From NCBI GenBank assembly GCA_012520995.1, contig JAAYNI010000033.1, forward strand, positions 62,001 to 126,000: DNA of 64,000 bases, in the 5' to 3' direction. This document shows, in pieces, positions 25,640 through 34,764 of this stretch. The DNA is from Candidatus Rifleibacteriota bacterium. GTDB lineage: Bacteria; Muiribacteriota; Ozemobacteria; Ozemobacterales; Ozemobacteraceae. The notes beneath the pieces are model-generated. The model made no database searches. It worked only from the letters and a program-made list of their open reading frames with translations, and was not told where the DNA came from. Positions within the stretch are counted from its first letter, which is position 1, and each line of letters starts with the position of its first letter. The position numbers and the translations under genes are program-made.

Positions 25640-27577
25640 ATGTCAGTTTTAACCCGTTCAAAGAATATGAAAGCGATCCGAAGGCGTTATCCAGATTTGG
25701 CTCAAGCTTTAGAGGACTCTTTTGCTTCACCTAATCCATCAGGAAGAACCTACGAGTTCTCTTATGGCAAGCTGGGGAAGCCCTGTTTGACAGTAATCGA
25801 TAAAAGTGGCAAACAGCATTTGATGCACAGCCGTTATGAACCGGAAAAGGAAGCTGAAGCTCTAATTGCAAGTGCCGATTTGCAAAATCCGAAGCTGGTG
25901 GCTGTTATGGGAGTAGGTTTGGGATATCATCTTAGAGCCTTGCAGAAAGCTATAGAGAATGAAAATATTCTTACTATTATTTTTGAGAAGGATTTACATC
26001 TCTTTAAAGAGGTTGTTTCAAAGATAGATATATCGGATTTGCTTGCTTCAGAAAAAACAGCGTGGTTTGTGGCAACTGAAGAGTCTGAAGCCTATGTGAA
26101 AATGTTCAATATGCTTACTGAAGGCGGTGTCAAGGTTCAGCTTTTCTTGAAAACCATATGTTTGCTTGAGCATCCGGTTTCAGTTGCTTTGGACGGAGAG
26201 CACTATGTTAAAATGATGCAGGCTTTGAGGGATGCAGCTTACGCTATCATATTCAATTACGGCAATTGTCCGGAAGACTCCATGATTGGAGTAGAGAATA
26301 TAATGAAAAACCTCTCTCTTATTATGCGAACTCCAGGTATTAAAGACCTGTTTGGTGTTTTTAGAGGGATTCCAGGAGTGATTGTTTCGACTGGACCGTC
26401 GCTTGACAAAAACGTTGAACTTCTCAAAGAACTTCATGATAAAGCATTGATCATGGCAGCAGACTCATCGCTTCGTATACTCGAGAAAAAAGGAATAGTG
26501 CCTCATATGGCTGCAAGTATAGAGCGAATCGTGCATGTGGCTACTATGTATAAGGAGCTTTCTGATGAGTTTAAGTCAAAAATTTGGCTTGCCGCTCCGC
26601 CTCTTATACGAAAAGAAGCCTATGGTAATTGGAATGGTCCTAAGATTATGGTTTATAGGGCTTTTGAGCATTTTAAATGGATAAACATGCCAAAGGGAAC
26701 TATAAATGGGGGCCCCTCATGCTCCAACTTGGCTTTTAAGACGCTTGTTGCTTTAGGCTGTGACCCAATAATACTGATTGGACAGGACTGTGCTTTTGTC
26801 AATGCTGAGAAGACACATGCTGAAGAGGCTCCTGCTGTTACGAATCTGCGCTTAAATGAAAACGATTTGTTTCAGGTTAAAGGTGCATATGAAGATTATG
26901 TGTGGACGAATCAGATCTATAATCTTTTCTGTAAAGCTTTTGAAACAGATATCGCTGCATATGACGGCGTTTGCGTAGATGCGACAGAAGGTGGAAGTTT
27001 TATTGCAGGAGCTGAGCTTATGACATTCAGAGAAGCTATAGACAAGTATTGCACTGAAACTTACAATATAAGCGCAATGGTGCAGAATAATCTGAGAGAG
27101 CCTACAAAATATGATCTCATGAAGGAGTGGGCCGCTTTTTCTAAAACAATGTTGGAAACAGAAACAGAAGTGGAAAGAGTGGTGAAGCTTTGTGACGATG
27201 GTCTTGCTATGATTGAAAATTTTGAACAGGAAGCAGCCGCTATGGGAATATCGGATACAGAAGGCTTTTTGCGCGATTATCCTGACTACGAGTTTGAAAA
27301 GCGACTTGCTCAAATAAATAGCAGCCGCATAAAAATTATGAATATGGGCGGTTATTTTAATCTATATCTTATGCACATTGTTCAAATGATTATTGTAAGG
27401 TATGAGCTGGATTTTAATCAGATTCCTTCTTTGTGCGATGACAAGAAGCGTTGCGGCTTGCAGCATATGAGACTGATGAAAGGCTGGTTCACTTCAATAG
27501 GCGGAGTTTGCAAGCTGGCTCTTGATTTGTTAAAAGTTGCTATTAAAGAACTGCACGAGGAGTTTGGAGAGTCTTGA
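25640..27577 (+). CDS. Maf-type glycosyltransferase (DUF115/MAF_flag10 family)
   Basis: 645-residue protein of the motility accessory factor family, which transfers pseudaminic or legionaminic acid to flagellin in other bacteria. An N-terminal region (about 1-170) has VAVMGVGLGYHLRAL; the central domain (about 240-470) carries GVIVSTGPSLDKNVELL, ADSSLRILEKKGIVPHM, NGGPSCSNLAFKTLVALGCDPIILIGQDCAF, and ends in a helical C-terminus. Its position right after nonulosonate genes matches the known pairing. No flagellin gene is in the window, so the acceptor is unknown and need not be flagellin. Overlaps the next start (TGATG). Confidence 0.85.
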   Translation: MSVLTRSKNMKAIRRRYPDLAQALEDSFASPNPSGRTYEFSYGKLGKPCLTVIDKSGKQHLMHSRYEPEKEAEALIASADLQNPKLVAVMGVGLGYHLRALQKAIENENILTIIFEKDLHLFKEVVSKIDISDLLASEKTAWFVATEESEAYVKMFNMLTEGGVKVQLFLKTICLLEHPVSVALDGEHYVKMMQALRDAAYAIIFNYGNCPEDSMIGVENIMKNLSLIMRTPGIKDLFGVFRGIPGVIVSTGPSLDKNVELLKELHDKALIMAADSSLRILEKKGIVPHMAASIERIVHVATMYKELSDEFKSKIWLAAPPLIRKEAYGNWNGPKIMVYRAFEHFKWINMPKGTINGGPSCSNLAFKTLVALGCDPIILIGQDCAFVNAEKTHAEEAPAVTNLRLNENDLFQVKGAYEDYVWTNQIYNLFCKAFETDIAAYDGVCVDATEGGSFIAGAELMTFREAIDKYCTETYNISAMVQNNLREPTKYDLMKEWAAFSKTMLETETEVERVVKLCDDGLAMIENFEQEAAAMGISDTEGFLRDYPDYEFEKRLAQINSSRIKIMNMGGYFNLYLMHIVQMIIVRYELDFNQIPSLCDDKKRCGLQHMRLMKGWFTSIGGVCKLALDLLKVAIKELHEEFGES

Positions 27578-27993
27578 TGCAGCAGAAGAGACTTAAATTT
27601 AATCGCCTGCTATTGTTGTTTATTTATTTTTTGGCTGTAATTTTACAAGCAAACTTAGTTGGGGAACTGTATGTGGATAGCAAATTGCGTGAACCATACT
27701 ATGTGGCTTCTCAGTATGACCAATTGAGAAATAAACTTAATCCTGATGAGCCGGTCGGGATTTTTCTGCCTCCCAAATATTTTTCTGATGCTGATGAAAG
27801 GCATTTAAACGGCTTTTTCTTTATGAATGAACTCTCACCCGTTTTGCTTGATAGGAGAAATTGGATAAGCAGAAATAAGGTTTTAGTATATTCTCCGTCG
27901 ATAGAGGATTTTAAATCATTTCATATGAATCATCCAGAATATTCTTTCGTAGAGCATTGGCGCAATTTGGCTCTTTTTGAGAGAGCAAGATAA
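27577..27993 (+). CDS. small membrane-anchored protein of unknown function
   Basis: 138 residues. One membrane helix near residues 8-28 (NRLLLLFIYFLAVILQANLVG), then a soluble, probably periplasmic domain (DPEEPVGIFLPP-like turn, NHPEYSFVEHWRNLALFERA). Not recognised. Its start shares a base with the stop of the Maf-like gene, and the GT-C-type gene starts two bases after its stop, so it most likely works with them. The tail EHWRNLALFERAR resembles soluble ends of GT-C enzymes, which might mean it is a detached domain of the next protein; this is only an impression. Confidence 0.6.
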   Translation: MQQKRLKFNRLLLLFIYFLAVILQANLVGELYVDSKLREPYYVASQYDQLRNKLNPDEPVGIFLPPKYFSDADERHLNGFFFMNELSPVLLDRRNWISRNKVLVYSPSIEDFKSFHMNHPEYSFVEHWRNLALFERAR

Positions 27994-27994
27994 T

Positions 27995-29425
27995 ATGAGC
28001 ATCATTATATTTTGGCTTTCTGTTTTGATTTCTTGGCTGATAGGATTGGCTTTTGTCAGAAAATTCAGGAAAATACGTTTGCCGGAATTAGCCGCTGCCA
28101 TGCCTTTCGGGCTTGGAATTACGGGGTTTCTGTATTTTGCATGGTTCTTGATTTTTGACAAATATTGGCATCTTTATATTATTCTAGAGGCTTTGTTGGC
28201 ACTTACATTATTCTTTTATTTTAAAAAGAATAATGTAAATTTGTTTTTTCTGGAAGAGAAGAACATCAAAGACAGTCGCGTTGACGAACAATTTTTGCCG
28301 ACTAGGCTCTTGATAATCATGGTGCTTGTTTTTATGCTGCTTTTGTTGGCTGAAAACATTTTATTGTCAAAATTTCATGGCTTGGGAAGTTGGGATGCTT
28401 TAGCTATTTGGAATTACAAAGCTGCTTTTCTTTATAAGGGTGGAGAACATTGGACCAATATGTTTTCTGATGTCCTCAGAGACTTGGATCACCATAAAGA
28501 TTATCCTCTGATGTTGCCATCAATAGTAGCTCGTGGATGGGTATACACAGGCTTTTCTGACCCGTTGGTTCCGCGTTTAATTTCAAAAATATTTGCATAT
28601 TTTTGTGTTCTAATTCTCTATTTTGGCGTTTCCAGTTTAAAACAAAGCCGCATAGCGGGTCTGCTAGCTATTATTGTGGCAGCTATTCCGCAAACCTTTA
28701 ATCTTCTGGCGGAATCTCAATGTGCTGATCTGCCATTGGCTTTATATGTGCTCTTGGCAATTTTCTATCTGCTTTCTTGGCATGACAGCGGTGAACAAGG
28801 AGAGTTGTTTTTGGCTTTTTTTGCTGCTGCCTGCGGTATGTGGATGAAAAACGAAGGTATAGCTTTCGCAGCTATCTTTGCAATCTTTGTTTTTTTACTT
28901 TCTCGCCTTGGCAAAGAGAAAATTCAGCCCTTTTCGATTGTAAAAACAGCTTTTATAGCTTATTTGCCAGCTTTGACAGCTGTCTTGATTTTGAAGTATT
29001 TTCAACAAAGTTCGAATGATCTCCTTGATAATATTTCTGTCTTTATTTTCAGAGTAATCGACTTTGATACAATTCGTTTAATAAGTTCATATATGGTTCA
29101 AGCTTTATTTATTGCTTTACCTTGGTTTTGGTTTTTCTTTTTATATTTGCTTTTCCGGCCAGTTAAAGTAAAAGAGAAGATTTCACGCTGTTTCTTAGGC
29201 CTTCTTATTGCTCAAGTAACCACTTATGTTTTGGCGTATTTGCTTACCCCATATGATTTACATTGGCATTTGGGAGCGTCTTTTCCAAGGATCTATGCAC
29301 ATATTCACTACGCATTTATAATGGTGTTTTTTGTCTTTGCTCATAACCCTTTTTCATCTGCGGAAAAAGGCGCTATAATGCAGGAAAATAATACATATGA
29401 CACCAAGGGAGTTTCAGATGATTGA
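27995..29425 (+). CDS. polytopic membrane protein, probable GT-C fold glycosyltransferase
   Basis: 476 residues with about ten membrane helices. After the second group of helices a non-membrane loop reads GLGSWDALAIWNYKAAFLYKGG and DLDHHKDYPLMLPSIVARGW; acidic residues in the first extracytoplasmic loop followed by the YPLM-type turn are typical of lipid-linked sugar glycosyltransferases (PMT/ArnT-like GT-C). The charged cytoplasmic turn HDSGEQGEL and MKNEGIAFA also fit. ATG 27995 is chosen over a TTG at 27977. Its substrate is unknown; a role in glycosylating envelope components fits the cluster. Its end overlaps the start of hutH by 8 bases. Confidence 0.65.
   Translation: MSIIIFWLSVLISWLIGLAFVRKFRKIRLPELAAAMPFGLGITGFLYFAWFLIFDKYWHLYIILEALLALTLFFYFKKNNVNLFFLEEKNIKDSRVDEQFLPTRLLIIMVLVFMLLLLAENILLSKFHGLGSWDALAIWNYKAAFLYKGGEHWTNMFSDVLRDLDHHKDYPLMLPSIVARGWVYTGFSDPLVPRLISKIFAYFCVLILYFGVSSLKQSRIAGLLAIIVAAIPQTFNLLAESQCADLPLALYVLLAIFYLLSWHDSGEQGELFLAFFAAACGMWMKNEGIAFAAIFAIFVFLLSRLGKEKIQPFSIVKTAFIAYLPALTAVLILKYFQQSSNDLLDNISVFIFRVIDFDTIRLISSYMVQALFIALPWFWFFFLYLLFRPVKVKEKISRCFLGLLIAQVTTYVLAYLLTPYDLHWHLGASFPRIYAHIHYAFIMVFFVFAHNPFSSAEKGAIMQENNTYDTKGVSDD
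29351..29379 (+). promoter_or_regulatory. possible promoter of the hut operon inside the upstream gene
   Basis: TTTTCA at 29351-29356, 17-base spacer, TATAAT at 29374-29379, 39 bases before the hutH ATG. It lies in the last codons of the GT-C-like gene; the perfect -10 supports it, the weak -35 does not. Confidence 0.35.
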
Positions 29426-30938
29426 ACTGAACGGCAGTAATTTGACAATTGAAAAGCTTCGGCTGATTTCTGAAGGCGAAAAGGTTTCTGTTTCTGAAGA
29501 AGCTATGCAAAAGGTTGCTGATTGTCGTAAAATTGTGGAAGAGCTGGTAGCTGAGGGACGTGTTGTGTATGGTATCACAACAGGTTTTGGACATTTATGC
29601 AATACAGGCATAGCAGCCAAAGATATAGAAAGATTACAGACCAATCTGATACGCAGCCATGCAACAGGTGTTGGCGAACCTTATTCCAAAGAAATTGTCA
29701 GAGCAGTTATGGCTATTAGAATAAACTCTCTTTTGCACGGTGTCAGCGGTGTGAGACCTGAGCTTATAGATGCTTTGGCTGAGCTTCTAAATAAAGATGT
29801 AACGCCTTGGGTTCCGACTCAAGGTTCGGTAGGTTGCTCTGGAGACTTGGCTCCTCTTTCCCATATAATGCTTGTGCTCATGGGCGAGGGAGATGTGCTT
29901 GCTTCCGATGGACGTTCTAGAGTCGATGCTGCGGAAGCTTTAAAAAAGGCTGGTATAAAACCTATAAATCTCAAAGCTAAAGAAGGCTTAGCTCTTATCA
30001 ATGGAACGGCGGTAATGGCTGCTGTTGTTGCTTTAGGTCTCGGCAGAGCTCTTTCTCTTTCAAAATCGGCAGATATAGTGGCAGCTATGACCCTTGAGGT
30101 TTCCAAGGCATCTACAAAGCCCTTTGACCCTGAATTTATAGCTCTGAGACCTTATTCAGGAATGAAACAGGTAGCCGAAAACGTTTTAAACTGCGTTGAA
30201 GATTCTGAAATACGAGCGAGTCACGCAGGTTGCAAAAAGGTTCAGGATGCTTATTCATTGCGGTGTATCCCGCAAGTGCATGGTTCAACAAGAGAATATC
30301 TCAACTATCTTGAAGAGCAGATAACAATAGAACTCAATGCCGTAACAGACAACCCCATTATTTTAAGCAAAGACAAAATCATTTCAGGCGGGCATTTTCA
30401 CGGCCAGCCCTTGGCTTACGCAGGTGACATACTGGGTATAATAACATCTGAACTTGCCAACATAAGCGAAAGAAGAATTGACCGTCTTCTGAACCCTTTA
30501 ATAAATGAAATGAAGCCTTTCTTGTCGATAGATCCGGGCGTAAATTCAGGCTTGATGATTATTCAGTATACGGCTGCTGCTCTAGTCAGTGAAAACAAAG
30601 TGCTGGCTCATCCTGCGTCGGTTGACTCAATCCCTACTTCCGCTTATCAAGAGGATCATGTAAGCATGGGCAGCATAGCAGCTAGAAAAGCTTTAAAAAT
30701 ATTAGATAACAGCGTTCAGGTTTTGGCTATAGAATGGCTCAGCGCATGTCAGGCATATGAATTTTTAAAGCCTCTCAAACTGGGAAAAGGCACTTCGGTA
30801 GCTTATGAATGCTTAAGAGAGAAGGTAGAGCCCCTTTTGGAAGATAGAATACTTGCGCCTGACTTGGAAAGAGCCAAAGACCTTTTGATAAAGAATGTAT
30901 TAACAGAAAGAGTTTCCAAGGTTGTTGAAATAGTTTAG
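29418..30938 (+). CDS. hutH: histidine ammonia-lyase with Cys-Ser-Gly triad
   Basis: 506 residues; deaminates histidine to urocanate in the cytoplasm, first step of histidine breakdown. Family landmarks: VYGITTGFGHL, IRSHATGVGEP, NGTAVM, AVTDNPI, the MIO-loop GSVGCSGDLAPLSH. The MIO cofactor is made from three residues that are normally Ala-Ser-Gly; here residues 140-142 are Cys-Ser-Gly. The rest of the active site looks complete and the length is normal, so it is probably active, but the precursor residue is unusual. ATG 29418 (AGGGAG 8 bases upstream) is preferred over ATG 29397, which would overlap the previous gene further. hutI follows; hutU and the formiminoglutamate genes are not seen. 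Confidence 0.93.
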   Translation: MIELNGSNLTIEKLRLISEGEKVSVSEEAMQKVADCRKIVEELVAEGRVVYGITTGFGHLCNTGIAAKDIERLQTNLIRSHATGVGEPYSKEIVRAVMAIRINSLLHGVSGVRPELIDALAELLNKDVTPWVPTQGSVGCSGDLAPLSHIMLVLMGEGDVLASDGRSRVDAAEALKKAGIKPINLKAKEGLALINGTAVMAAVVALGLGRALSLSKSADIVAAMTLEVSKASTKPFDPEFIALRPYSGMKQVAENVLNCVEDSEIRASHAGCKKVQDAYSLRCIPQVHGSTREYLNYLEEQITIELNAVTDNPIILSKDKIISGGHFHGQPLAYAGDILGIITSELANISERRIDRLLNPLINEMKPFLSIDPGVNSGLMIIQYTAAALVSENKVLAHPASVDSIPTSAYQEDHVSMGSIAARKALKILDNSVQVLAIEWLSACQAYEFLKPLKLGKGTSVAYECLREKVEPLLEDRILAPDLERAKDLLIKNVLTERVSKVVEIV

Positions 30939-30964
30939 ACTAAATGGAGAGGAAGTCCTTTGAT

Positions 30965-32230
30965 ATGGAGAAAAAGTCTGCTGATTTTATTTTGCGGAAT
31001 GCTGCAAATATAGTTGTTTATCCTTTCCCTTATAGAGGGAAAGGAACAGTTCCCTCTTGGCAAATTGAAGAAATTCCTAATGCTTCTTTGGCAGCTAAGG
31101 ATGGCATCATAACTTGGATCGGTTCGACTGCAGAGCTTGAGAAAAATGTAAAGATTCAGCCTGATGCAGAAATTTATGATGCAGAAGGCTTAATTGCATT
31201 GCCCGCATTTGTAGATTCGCACACACACCTTGTTTACGGTGGAAATAGAGCTGATGAATTCGAAATGCGTGTTTCAGGAGCTTCTTATCTGGATATTCAT
31301 GCTAAAGGCGGCGGAATACTGAATTCAACTCGTGCCGTGCAAAATATGACTATAGAAGAGCTTTTTAACGGAGCTGCTGAACGAATAGAGCGCTTGATGC
31401 TTTCTGGGGTTACAACAGTAGAGATAAAGAGCGGATATGGCTTGGATCTCAAAAATGAAATCAAAATGCTCGAAACTATACAGATGCTTCAAGAAGCCTT
31501 TGATATAAGGATTGTTCCGACATTCATGGGAGCTCATGCAATTCCTGCTGATAGGGCAGGGGATCCTGAAAAATTTATCGACGAATTTTGTAATGAGTGG
31601 ATACCAGCAGTTGCTGAGAAAAAATTGGCTGTTTTTAATGATGTTTTCACGGAAAAATCAGTTTTTAGTGTGGAACAATCAAGAAAGATCCTTGAAGCGG
31701 GTTTAAAGTATGGCTTGAAACCGAAAATTCACGCAGATGAGGTCAATGTTATAGGCGCAGTGGATCTTGCTGTGGAAGTCGAGGCTGTAAGTGCTGACCA
31801 TCTTTTAAAAACTGAGGAAGCCGGAATAGAAAAAATGAAAGGCAGCGGTGTCATACCTACCTTACTGCCAGGCACTTCAACCTTCTTGATGGAAAAGCGT
31901 CATGCCAATGCCCGCAAGATGATAGAGGCTGGTTTGCCTGTAGCCATCGCTTCTGATCACAATCCAGGCAGTTGCCAGTTCTTAGAAGCCAACTTGATTC
32001 AGAGCTTTGCTATGTTGCAGTTGAAAATGACTGCCGCTGAGGCTTTGATAGCTGGTACTCTTCATGCGGCTTATGCTGTGGGGCTTGGTGACAAAACAGG
32101 CTCTTTGGAAGTAGGTAAAGCGGCTGATATTGCTCTATACAATTTGTCATCCTACAAAGAAATAGCTTATAAAGCAGGCTGCAATTGTCTATATGATCTA
32201 TTTTGTGATGGAGTTGCTCTAGGAATCTGA
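30965..32230 (+). CDS. hutI: imidazolonepropionase
   Basis: 421 residues; amidohydrolase opening imidazolone-5-propionate to formiminoglutamate, third step of the hut pathway. Metal-binding and substrate motifs are visible: FVDSHTHLVYGGNRADEFE, GAHAIP, IHADEV, SADHLLKTEE and IASDHNPGSC. Two ATGs compete, 30944 and 30965; the second is preferred because GGAGAGG lies 10-18 bases upstream and the first would itself overlap that site. Only 4 bases separate it from the DAHP synthase gene. The enzyme for step two (urocanase) is not in the window. Confidence 0.93.
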   Translation: MEKKSADFILRNAANIVVYPFPYRGKGTVPSWQIEEIPNASLAAKDGIITWIGSTAELEKNVKIQPDAEIYDAEGLIALPAFVDSHTHLVYGGNRADEFEMRVSGASYLDIHAKGGGILNSTRAVQNMTIEELFNGAAERIERLMLSGVTTVEIKSGYGLDLKNEIKMLETIQMLQEAFDIRIVPTFMGAHAIPADRAGDPEKFIDEFCNEWIPAVAEKKLAVFNDVFTEKSVFSVEQSRKILEAGLKYGLKPKIHADEVNVIGAVDLAVEVEAVSADHLLKTEEAGIEKMKGSGVIPTLLPGTSTFLMEKRHANARKMIEAGLPVAIASDHNPGSCQFLEANLIQSFAMLQLKMTAAEALIAGTLHAAYAVGLGDKTGSLEVGKAADIALYNLSSYKEIAYKAGCNCLYDLFCDGVALGI

Positions 32231-32234
32231 TTTT

Positions 32235-33245
32235 ATGCTCGTTCTATTTAAGAAAAACGCTTTGCCGGAAGATAAAGAAAAATTTGCATCTTTTTTAAAA
32301 GAGCATTGTTTTTCTCCTATAGGTACGGAAGCCTATGTTTCATGTGGAGCGGGTATATCAGAGGCAACCTTGCAAGAGTTTACTGATTTTGCTGCTTTTG
32401 GCAGGATAATAGATGATTCCTTCTATTTTTCCTCAAGGACTTTTCAGGAAAAAAATACTCTGATAACAATAGAAAAGAAGGCAAACAGAGTTGTTTTTGG
32501 AGGAGAAAGCATACCTTTTATTGGCGGTCCTTGCTCACTTGAGTCTGAAGAAATGGCTCTGAAGGCTGCAGAAAACTTGAAAAACTGTGGTGTTAAGCTG
32601 ATGAGAGCTATGCTTTTTAAACCCAGAACTTCTCCTCATTCTTTTCAAGGTTTGGGGTTGGAAGGCTTATCCATACTCAAACGTCTTTCACAAGAGACTT
32701 CTTTGATTTTGGTTTCAGAACCTCGCGATTCAGAAGAGCTGGAAATTTTAGCCGAATATGCGGATATTATTCAAATTGGAACCCGTAACATGAGCAACTT
32801 TCAATTGCTGAAGTCGGCAGCTTCTATCGGCAAGCCCATTATTCTCAAAAGAGGCATGTCCTCTACCTTGGAAGAATTTCTTGCAGCAGCCGATTATCTG
32901 CTGTTATGGGGGCAAAGAAACGTAATTCTTTGTGAGAGAGGTATAAGAACTTTTAATTCTTATGTCAGATTTACTCCGGATATTGCGGCTATTCCGGAAT
33001 TAAAAGAGTTGTCACATTTGCCCGTTATTTTTGATCCTTCCCATGCTTCAGGAAAGACTTCTTTAGTGCCTTCCCTGGCATTGGCAGGGATTGCGGCTGG
33101 TGCGGATGGTATAATGGCAGAAATCCATGAAACTCCTGAGAAAGCTCTTTCTGACGGCAAACAATCGCTTTCATTTGAGGAACTGCCAAATTTGCTTGAA
33201 CGTGCAGCTTTAGTAGCAAAAGCTGTTTCAAGAAGCCTCGAATGA
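32235..33245 (+). CDS. aroF: 3-deoxy-7-phosphoheptulonate synthase (type I beta, with ferredoxin-like N-domain)
   Basis: 336 residues; joins phosphoenolpyruvate and erythrose-4-phosphate at the entry of the shikimate pathway. Residues about 1-75 form a small regulatory ferredoxin-like domain; the barrel starts FIGGPCSLESEEM and continues KLMRAMLFKPRTSPHSFQG, SEPRDSEELE, DIIQIGTRNM, ILKRGMSSTLEEF and FDPSHASGK. This is the Bacillus/Thermotoga type rather than the larger enterobacterial AroFGH. The symbol follows the usual annotation for this type. Placement between hutI and comF is unusual and suggests shared transcription rather than shared pathway. Confidence 0.9.
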   Translation: MLVLFKKNALPEDKEKFASFLKEHCFSPIGTEAYVSCGAGISEATLQEFTDFAAFGRIIDDSFYFSSRTFQEKNTLITIEKKANRVVFGGESIPFIGGPCSLESEEMALKAAENLKNCGVKLMRAMLFKPRTSPHSFQGLGLEGLSILKRLSQETSLILVSEPRDSEELEILAEYADIIQIGTRNMSNFQLLKSAASIGKPIILKRGMSSTLEEFLAAADYLLLWGQRNVILCERGIRTFNSYVRFTPDIAAIPELKELSHLPVIFDPSHASGKTSLVPSLALAGIAAGADGIMAEIHETPEKALSDGKQSLSFEELPNLLERAALVAKAVSRSLE

Positions 33246-33925
33246 ATTTCAAGGAGCTGATAGACGAGGTTCTTTCAGTATTTTTTTCATTCTCTTGTCT
33301 ATTGTGCTCAGAAGATGCTCCATTTAATCAGGTTTTATGCAGTTCTTGCTATTCTGAAATTGCTGAAAGTTTCTTTCCTCCTGAACAAGTTTACGACACC
33401 TGTTGTGACTTTCAGGTTTTTACTGTCAGCTCTTATAAACGGAAAATCTCAGATGCTATGAGAGTTGTTAAATACAGACCCTCTGAAAAACTTTTGAGAA
33501 CAGTTGCGGCTTTGGCAGCAAAAAAAGAAGAGCTTAAAAAATTCTTTGTTCCAGAGCAGGATGTGATCGTGCCTATCCCCATGCATCCCAAAAGGCTTTC
33601 TGAGAGAGGGTTTAATCAAGCAGAGGTTTTGGGTTTAATATTGAGCAAGGTTTTTTTGGTTCCTTATTCGCCTTGCCTTGTCAGAAACAGGCATACCAAA
33701 GCTCAAGCTGCTTGTGCTCAAGATGAAAGAATGAATAATTTGGCTGGTGCTTTCAGCCTTGCGGATGGTTTGGACAAAACTCTTTTCAAAAACAAAAGAC
33801 TTATATTGCTGGACGATGTTGTTACCACAGGTTCAACTCTGCAAGAATGCTCAAAGCCGTTATATTTATTGGAGCCAGATAAAATTATAGGATTTGCTTT
33901 GTCACACTCATTTAAGAGGTCCTAG
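33242..33925 (+). CDS. comF: ComF family phosphoribosyltransferase-like protein
   Basis: 227 residues. An N-terminal zinc-ribbon-like region (CLLCSEDAP ... LCSSCYSE) precedes a phosphoribosyltransferase fold: VIVPIPMHPKRLSERGFNQAEVL, RNRHTKAQAAC and the PRPP loop RLILLDDVVTTGSTL. ComF helps DNA uptake in naturally competent bacteria, but many non-competent species keep a homologue of unclear role. ATG overlaps the preceding stop by four bases (ATGA). Its own TAG stop lies in the word CCTAGCAC that opens a repeat island. Confidence 0.88.
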   Translation: MNFKELIDEVLSVFFSFSCLLCSEDAPFNQVLCSSCYSEIAESFFPPEQVYDTCCDFQVFTVSSYKRKISDAMRVVKYRPSEKLLRTVAALAAKKEELKKFFVPEQDVIVPIPMHPKRLSERGFNQAEVLGLILSKVFLVPYSPCLVRNRHTKAQAACAQDERMNNLAGAFSLADGLDKTLFKNKRLILLDDVVTTGSTLQECSKPLYLLEPDKIIGFALSHSFKRS

Positions 33926-34225
33926 CACTTTTTTATCCACAGATTACACAGATAAGATTTGTAAGCTGGCTTAAAAATCATCAGTGCCGCGTGGTGAGTG
34001 ACGTGTAGCGGGTAAGAACCAATATCCATAACAGCCCTTCTATCCGAAGATGAGGGCAAAATTGGACAAGAATTGCATTAACAATTATTGACCTAGCCTC
34101 TGATTTAAAGACAGATGCTTAACAACAGTGGGTAGCGGGCAGTAAGAACAGAAAACAGAATGTCTGTTCGACAACAGAGTTGAAAAGAATTTTACTGCTC
34201 CCCCTGCCTTCTACACCCTATTCCC
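33921..34225. repeat. composite intergenic repeat island after comF
   Basis: Fills the 322-base gap between comF and the convergent pseudogene. Opens with CCTAGCAC on the comF stop, then atccacagattacacagat (33935-33953), CGTGTAGCGGGTAAG (about 34000), CAGTGGGTAGCGGGCAG (about 34125-34141) and CTACACCCTATTCCCTG (about 34210). No gene seen. Confidence 0.6.
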
Positions 34226-34247
34226 TGATTTTAAGCACAGCTTAAAA

Positions 34248-34743
34248 TCAAGGTGTGAGCGAGGCAGGATTATCCGTTGGCTTGATTAATTTGGGAGTGT
34301 TCGGGTTCTCTTTAGGTGTCAGCTTGAGTTCGTCGTTGTCGGGCGATGCGGCTAATATAGCTCCCAGATTTATACCGCCTACGCTGGCAGCAGTTTCCAT
34401 CGTTGCAGTTCTCTCTATGTTGGAGGTGGCAAAACCGGTATCTTTCTTCTCAATCTCAAAGCCAGTGACACTTGAGTTGTTGAGTTGCTTGGTGAGCGGA
34501 GAATCAATAGGTTCCAAAGTTTCGTCAACTTGAACTTGCGTTCTTCTAATTATACCTTCTCCCGAGTTTGAACCGCTAGGGGGGGTATTCATAAGTGACT
34601 TTTGCATAGGATTCAGGTGAAGCGCTGCCGTTTTTGTCGAGGTTGGCGAAAAAGGAAATTATAGCGCCGCTTTCTCCTCCGAGTTCGCAGAGTTCTTTTT
34701 CTCCATATTTAGTGCTGTATGGAAGTGATGAGCGTATGTCCAT
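34248..34743 (-). pseudogene. pseudopilin-like (J/W type) gene split by a frameshift at a C7 tract
   Basis: Two minus-strand frames join at the tract of seven C on the minus strand (34579-34585). The first, from ATG 34743, reads 55 codons (ELCELGGESGAIISFFANLD ... YAKVTYEYPP) and stops at TAG 34576-34578. Removing one C joins it in frame to the second (SGSNSGEGIIRRTQVQVDETLEP ... ending NPASLTP at 34248), giving about 160 residues. The L-G-E...ISFF...VTYEY...GIIRRTQ pattern resembles the globular half of J/W-type pseudopilins, but the hydrophobic N-terminal prepilin helix is absent. Could also be a phase-variable gene or an assembly error. Family call is weak; the frame break is clear. Confidence 0.45.
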
Positions 34744-34764
34744 TTAATTTACCGATTTGCTAGT

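Noticed and set aside
34255-34533. 92-codon plus-strand frame in the 34.2-34.6 kb region
   Set aside because: Antisense to the better-supported pseudopilin-like minus-strand frame and without start signals or domain.
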